Origin: Haloquadratum sp. J07HQX50
GTDB taxonomy: Archaea; Halobacteriota; Halobacteria; Halobacteriales; Haloferacaceae
DNA length: 8,469 nucleotides
NCBI GenBank assembly: GCA_000416005.1
Contig: KE356562.1
Span: 1,095,576 to 1,104,044 of the forward strand
Direction: 5' to 3'
Shown: piece by piece, positions 5,365 through 8,469 of the stretch
How positions within the stretch are numbered: position 1 is the first letter of the stretch
Layout of the letters: each line of letters starts with the position of its first letter
Position numbers and translations under genes: made by a program
The notes under the pieces: generated by a model
Databases searched by the model: none
Seen by the model: the letters and a program-made list of their open reading frames with translations, nothing else
What the model was told of the DNA's origin: nothing

Positions 5365-6630
5365 ATGGAGAATGTGAGGCTGAGCAGGTACACGACGTTA
5401 TTTCTCGCTGCCGGTATCTGGTTCATTGGAAAGTTTGTGCGCTATGCTTTTCCACCGTTGTTTGAAACGCTACAGGGTAATTATGAGATCTCCAATGCAT
5501 TAATGGGGACAATTTACACTGCACTCCTCACAGTATATGCATGCCTGCAGTTCCCGTCTGGGATGCTGTCTGACCGGTTTGGGTCGGTTCGCGTCGTTGT
5601 GACCGGCGCTGTGCTTGCAATTACTGGCTCATTATTAATTGTATTCGATTCCCCATTGATAGTACTCATTGTTTCAATGATGTTGATCGGAGTCGGAACT
5701 GGTGCACATAAGACAGTGTCAGTACAGATCCTTTCGAAGGTATATCCCGACCGAACTGGCCGGATTCTTGGTATCTTTGACACGTTTGGATCATATGGTG
5801 GAGTAGCTGCGTCGATTACTGTAACGACATTTTTGATTGCACCACCAGCGTTGAAACTCTTCGTCGGAATGCTGCCTGGGGCACCGTGGCGAGGCGTATT
5901 TTTATTATCTGGGATCTCAGGATTGGTTCTTGCGACTGGGTTCGCTGTTTATGTCCCGGAGCAACTTCCAAACGGTGCCCCAGCGATAGACGACACGAGA
6001 GAGGGTATTCCTGTCCCAGAATTCACCGACTACCTGAAACAATTGCTCAAGCCACGATTTTTCCTATTCCTCGTGATTACAGTTTTATTTTCATTCTCTT
6101 ACAGTGGTGTTGTAGCGTTTTTACCCCTCTATCTCTCAGAGGCAGGGGGGCTAGACACTGCATTAGCTAATCTTCTGTATTCGACACTGTTTGCCGTTAG
6201 TGTTGTTCAGATACTGACAGGTGATATTAGCGACCGTATCGGCCGTTTACCAATCATCGTTACCATGCTAGGTCTCTCTGGGGTAGCACTTGTACTATCA
6301 GTCGTCTTTATTGAGACAACGGTAGTGATGCTGACGGCATTTGTCATTATGTTCGCGGTTGGGAGCCATGGATTTCGCCCGGTGCGCGGCGTCTATTTCG
6401 TTGAGTTATTACCTGAATGGATTGCTGCTGGTGGACTTGGAGTCGTCCGCACTCTTTTAATGATTGCTGGAGCGGCCGCTCCGCCAGTGGTCGGATATAT
6501 TGCAGATATCTCAAACTTTCGTGCTGCCTTTGCACTGCTTGCGCTGTCGACGCTTGGTGCGATGGTCCTCAGTGGGGGGTTACTTCTGTTAGAGATGCGA
6601 CATCCAGCGGAATCTACGCCCTTTAGCTAA
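5365..6630 (+). CDS. MFS transporter, 12 transmembrane helices
   Basis: A 421-residue inner-membrane carrier of the major facilitator superfamily, which moves small solutes, usually by coupling to an ion gradient. Hydrophobicity gives two six-helix halves separated by a hydrophilic loop at about residues 199-230 (PEQLPNGAPAIDDTREG). The signature loop between helices 2 and 3 is present as GMLSDRFGSVR (66-76) and repeats in the second half as GDISDRIGR (286-294). The charged HGFRPVRG (335-342) near the middle of the second half may line the pore. Length is normal for the family. The substrate cannot be assigned. ATG 5365 gives the usual short N-terminus (MENVRLSRYTT) before helix 1. The gene is alone: decayed IS sequence before it, the dead RNR gene convergent after it. 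The frame is clean and looks functional. Confidence 0.93.
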   Translation: MENVRLSRYTTLFLAAGIWFIGKFVRYAFPPLFETLQGNYEISNALMGTIYTALLTVYACLQFPSGMLSDRFGSVRVVVTGAVLAITGSLLIVFDSPLIVLIVSMMLIGVGTGAHKTVSVQILSKVYPDRTGRILGIFDTFGSYGGVAASITVTTFLIAPPALKLFVGMLPGAPWRGVFLLSGISGLVLATGFAVYVPEQLPNGAPAIDDTREGIPVPEFTDYLKQLLKPRFFLFLVITVLFSFSYSGVVAFLPLYLSEAGGLDTALANLLYSTLFAVSVVQILTGDISDRIGRLPIIVTMLGLSGVALVLSVVFIETTVVMLTAFVIMFAVGSHGFRPVRGVYFVELLPEWIAAGGLGVVRTLLMIAGAAAPPVVGYIADISNFRAAFALLALSTLGAMVLSGGLLLLEMRHPAESTPFS

Positions 6631-6771
6631 TGATTCAGGGGTGGTATACCGAACCCTCGGGTCAGGACATCTGGCGGCTCTGCCACGGTCGCATATATTA
6701 CTCATACCCCGATATCTACCTGAAATGACTCTTCAGACAAACTGGAACTGGTGCTCGGAATCGGTCGGTAA

Positions 6772-8362
6772 TCAGCGAGTCTCGTGATAAGAGACAAACT
6801 CTTGCCGACGGTTTGTGTTTTCGACTGCTTCTTCGGTATTCATCGGGACATCCAATTACATGAGTGCATCCTAAAATCAAGTCCAATCAGCCGGTGCTGC
6901 ATATTTCAGCGTTCGACCTCATCACCTGGAAAGAACTAGAGGTCAACGACATTATCAAGCATTCTGATTGCTGTTTCGATTGTCTCTGCGAGATACTCTC
7001 AATCAAGTTCAGCGTCGACAGTGTGAGTTGCGAAGTTTACGCTCTCAAGGTTACAAACGGCATGTTCATTGGCGCTCGTATTGGGCGTGACCTCTGTACA
7101 GAGGTTTGATGAGTGGACGGTACCGACATGACCCTGTGGAGACTGGATATTGCATGGATCTTTGAACGTGAGCCATGGATGACCTGTCTCGGACAGGCGC
7201 GTGAGCATCTTCCGCCAGAGCTCTTCTGCATCGACACGTTCAGATTGTCTAAGCTCGTTTTTCCCGGCTTGTTGCTCGTATTTGTGATACCGCTCCTCAA
7301 ATTCGGTTTCAAACACGTCGTGAAGATCTGGGGCTTCGTCAGGGCTAAATAACGTCCACTGTTCGCCATCTTCGACACGTTTCATGAAGACGTCCGGAAT
7401 CTATGCAGTCGTATTCATATCCGGTATGTGGCGACGCTCGTCGCGCATGTTTCGCTTGAGGTCGGTGAACGCTGGGAAGTTGAGGTGCCAATAGACGAGG
7501 TATGCACACACAGCGTCACGACGTTTGCCAGAGCGGTTAGTTGCAGCCGTAACATCATTGCTGATGTGAAGAAATGGCACGACCCTGGTGGACTCGACGC
7601 CTTTGTTCTCAATGAGTGCCTCCTCCAATCGAAGGTTCGTCCAGTCGTTGTCGAGTCCACTGCTCCAGTTTGAGAGCTGTGCGTGGTGTTTGTACGAGTC
7701 AAAAATATTTTATCAGTCGTCCTGAATTATCGTCAAGTAGCATAATGAAATCTGTGGATGGGTTAAGCTGCTATGGAAAAGGGTGGGTGTCGATGAGGTG
7801 AATTATAGTTTTGAGAGAACATCGTAGAATTCTTTCGCCCGTTCCTGTGGATTGTCTTCCCCAGTTGCGTCTTCAAAAAGGCCTGCGGGGGCTCTCCTTT
7901 CTGCTCTGTTTTCAAAAAATACCGCTGGTACAGTGTTTCCATCGGCATATACTCTAACTGCTCGTCGCGGTCAAGTTCAACACATTCGGCAAGGTCATTA
8001 ACATTGCACTGCTCGGGAAGGCCGATATCGACACCTCGGTGCAGGTTCGTCGTAAATGGTTCACGGTATTCGCGGTCAAGTTCAAATCCAGTGAGATCAT
8101 TACCGCATATCTCGCGGTAATATCGTTGTCGACAGAGATCAGCTGCGATGTGTTTGAGCTTTGGTTCGGCTTCTATGCGCGCGGTCAGGACTTGGATGAT
8201 AGCTTGATAGACTTCATCGATGGATACACTCTCGTAGAGATTGCGTTCGATTTCAGTAACGAGAGCATCCCAGTCGCCTGAAGTAAGATTCGTTTCGATG
8301 TCTGTGCGTGCCCGGTCGATAATTGACCGGACATTGGGGGTCGTTGTTGATCGTTGGCTCAT
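6772..8362 (-). pseudogene. nrdA: Ribonucleotide reductase large subunit, pseudogene
   Basis: When intact, this enzyme makes deoxyribonucleotides. The order reads [178 protein letters not shown] and NRRQEFVSYH. The cysteines matching E. coli NrdA Cys225, Cys439 and Cys462 survive, as do Asn and Glu of SNLCTE. Breaks: loss of about six codons with a frameshift near 7878-7885 (WMRVAM missing after PPQAF); stops at 7803-7805, 7710-7715 (two in a row), 7401-7403 (TAG at an expected Trp), 6999-7001, 6936-6938 and 6906-6908; a frame change between 6890 and 6843; and loss of the C-terminal part. From 7880 to 6906 the frame is never shifted, so decay is mostly by point mutation and looks recent. It starts by ATGA overlap with the gene upstream. 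Confidence 0.92.
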
Positions 8363-8469
8363 GTGTGAGGCAATTGGTCGTCTGCTGTGGCTGGTTCGTA
8401 GTCATCGACTTCTGCATCAAGAACCGCATCAAGTTCACGCAGGAATTCTTCAGGTTCGGAGAAAGCTTT
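8359..8469 (-). CDS. 3' end of upstream gene, possibly nrdB
   Basis: The last 36 codons of a gene that enters from beyond the right edge. They read KAFSEPEEFLRELDAVLDAE, then VDDYEPATADDQLPHT, and stop at TGA 8359-8361. The stretch is strongly acidic and uninterrupted. Its stop shares ATGA with the start of the dead nrdA, so the two were a translationally coupled operon. The small subunit (nrdB, radical-generating beta chain) is a usual partner of a class I large subunit and its C-terminal tail is often acidic, which makes nrdB the best guess. The visible part has no diagnostic motif, so this is context inference. Confidence 0.6.
   Translation of the reverse strand, partial: KAFSEPEEFLRELDAVLDAEVDDYEPATADDQLPHT

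Noticed and set aside
6647..6660. Terminator between the MFS gene and the RNR remnant (CCGA-ACCC-TCGG)
   Set aside because: The stem is only 4 bp and lacks a following T-run, so it is not convincing.
6999..7385. 128-residue protein as an independent gene
   Set aside because: It is the middle of the broken RNR large subunit; the same frame continues on both sides past stop codons.
7113..7673. Plus-strand frames opposite the RNR remnant
   Set aside because: Shadow frames antisense to recognisable RNR sequence.
7763..8362. 199-residue protein as a complete functional gene
   Set aside because: It is the N-terminal part of the RNR large subunit; its last 38 or so residues are out-of-frame sequence after the deletion near 7880.
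1..8469. CRISPR array, tRNA or rRNA genes
   Set aside because: No regularly spaced repeats, no tRNA cloverleaf consensus and no rRNA-like sequence was seen on either strand.

Overview
The window reads as chromosomal DNA of a haloarchaeon. The predicted proteins are acidic (the SppA and RNR stretches are rich in Asp/Glu). Several families match haloarchaeal versions: a short SppA, a HalOD1-like remnant, a DUF4385 protein and haloarchaeal-type TnpB tails. The sppA gene has an archaeal TATA box about 28 nt before its ATG, as expected for a leaderless transcript. Base composition is moderate rather than very GC-rich and much of the window is non-coding or decayed, which would suit a low-density genome such as Haloquadratum. 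That genus call is inference only.

Layout. 1-310: small hairpins and a decayed HalOD1-like frame whose stop overlaps the ATG of a 70-residue two-helix membrane protein (307-519). 520-960: C-terminal remnant of an IS200/IS605-type tnpB on the minus strand, then a strong hairpin. 1003-1415: a DUF4385 gene broken by a frameshift. 1416-1857: no gene, but several hairpins and the sppA promoter. 1858-2790: intact sppA. 2984-3865 (minus): intact calcineurin-like metallophosphoesterase, convergent with sppA. 3943-4257: an orphan open frame without a convincing start. 4270-4999 (minus): a second tnpB pseudogene with stops, frameshifts and a missing middle. 5033-5364: no gene, hairpins and an imperfect direct repeat. 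5365-6630: intact 12-helix MFS transporter. 6772-8362 (minus): an almost complete but dead ribonucleotide reductase large subunit (nrdA-like). 8359-8469 (minus): the 3' end of the gene upstream of it, joined by an ATGA overlap and plausibly the small subunit.

How it works together. Only three full-length genes look healthy (sppA, the phosphoesterase, the MFS transporter), plus the small membrane protein. They are separately transcribed and show no evident shared pathway. The dominant theme is gene decay: an RNR operon losing its large subunit, a broken DUF4385 gene, a decayed HalOD1 domain and two tnpB wrecks. I did not find a convincing new multi-gene system. The best leads are the recently dead nrdA next to an apparently surviving upstream gene, and the hairpin-rich stretches around the tnpB remnants. 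All homology statements come from reading the translations by eye; no database search was run.
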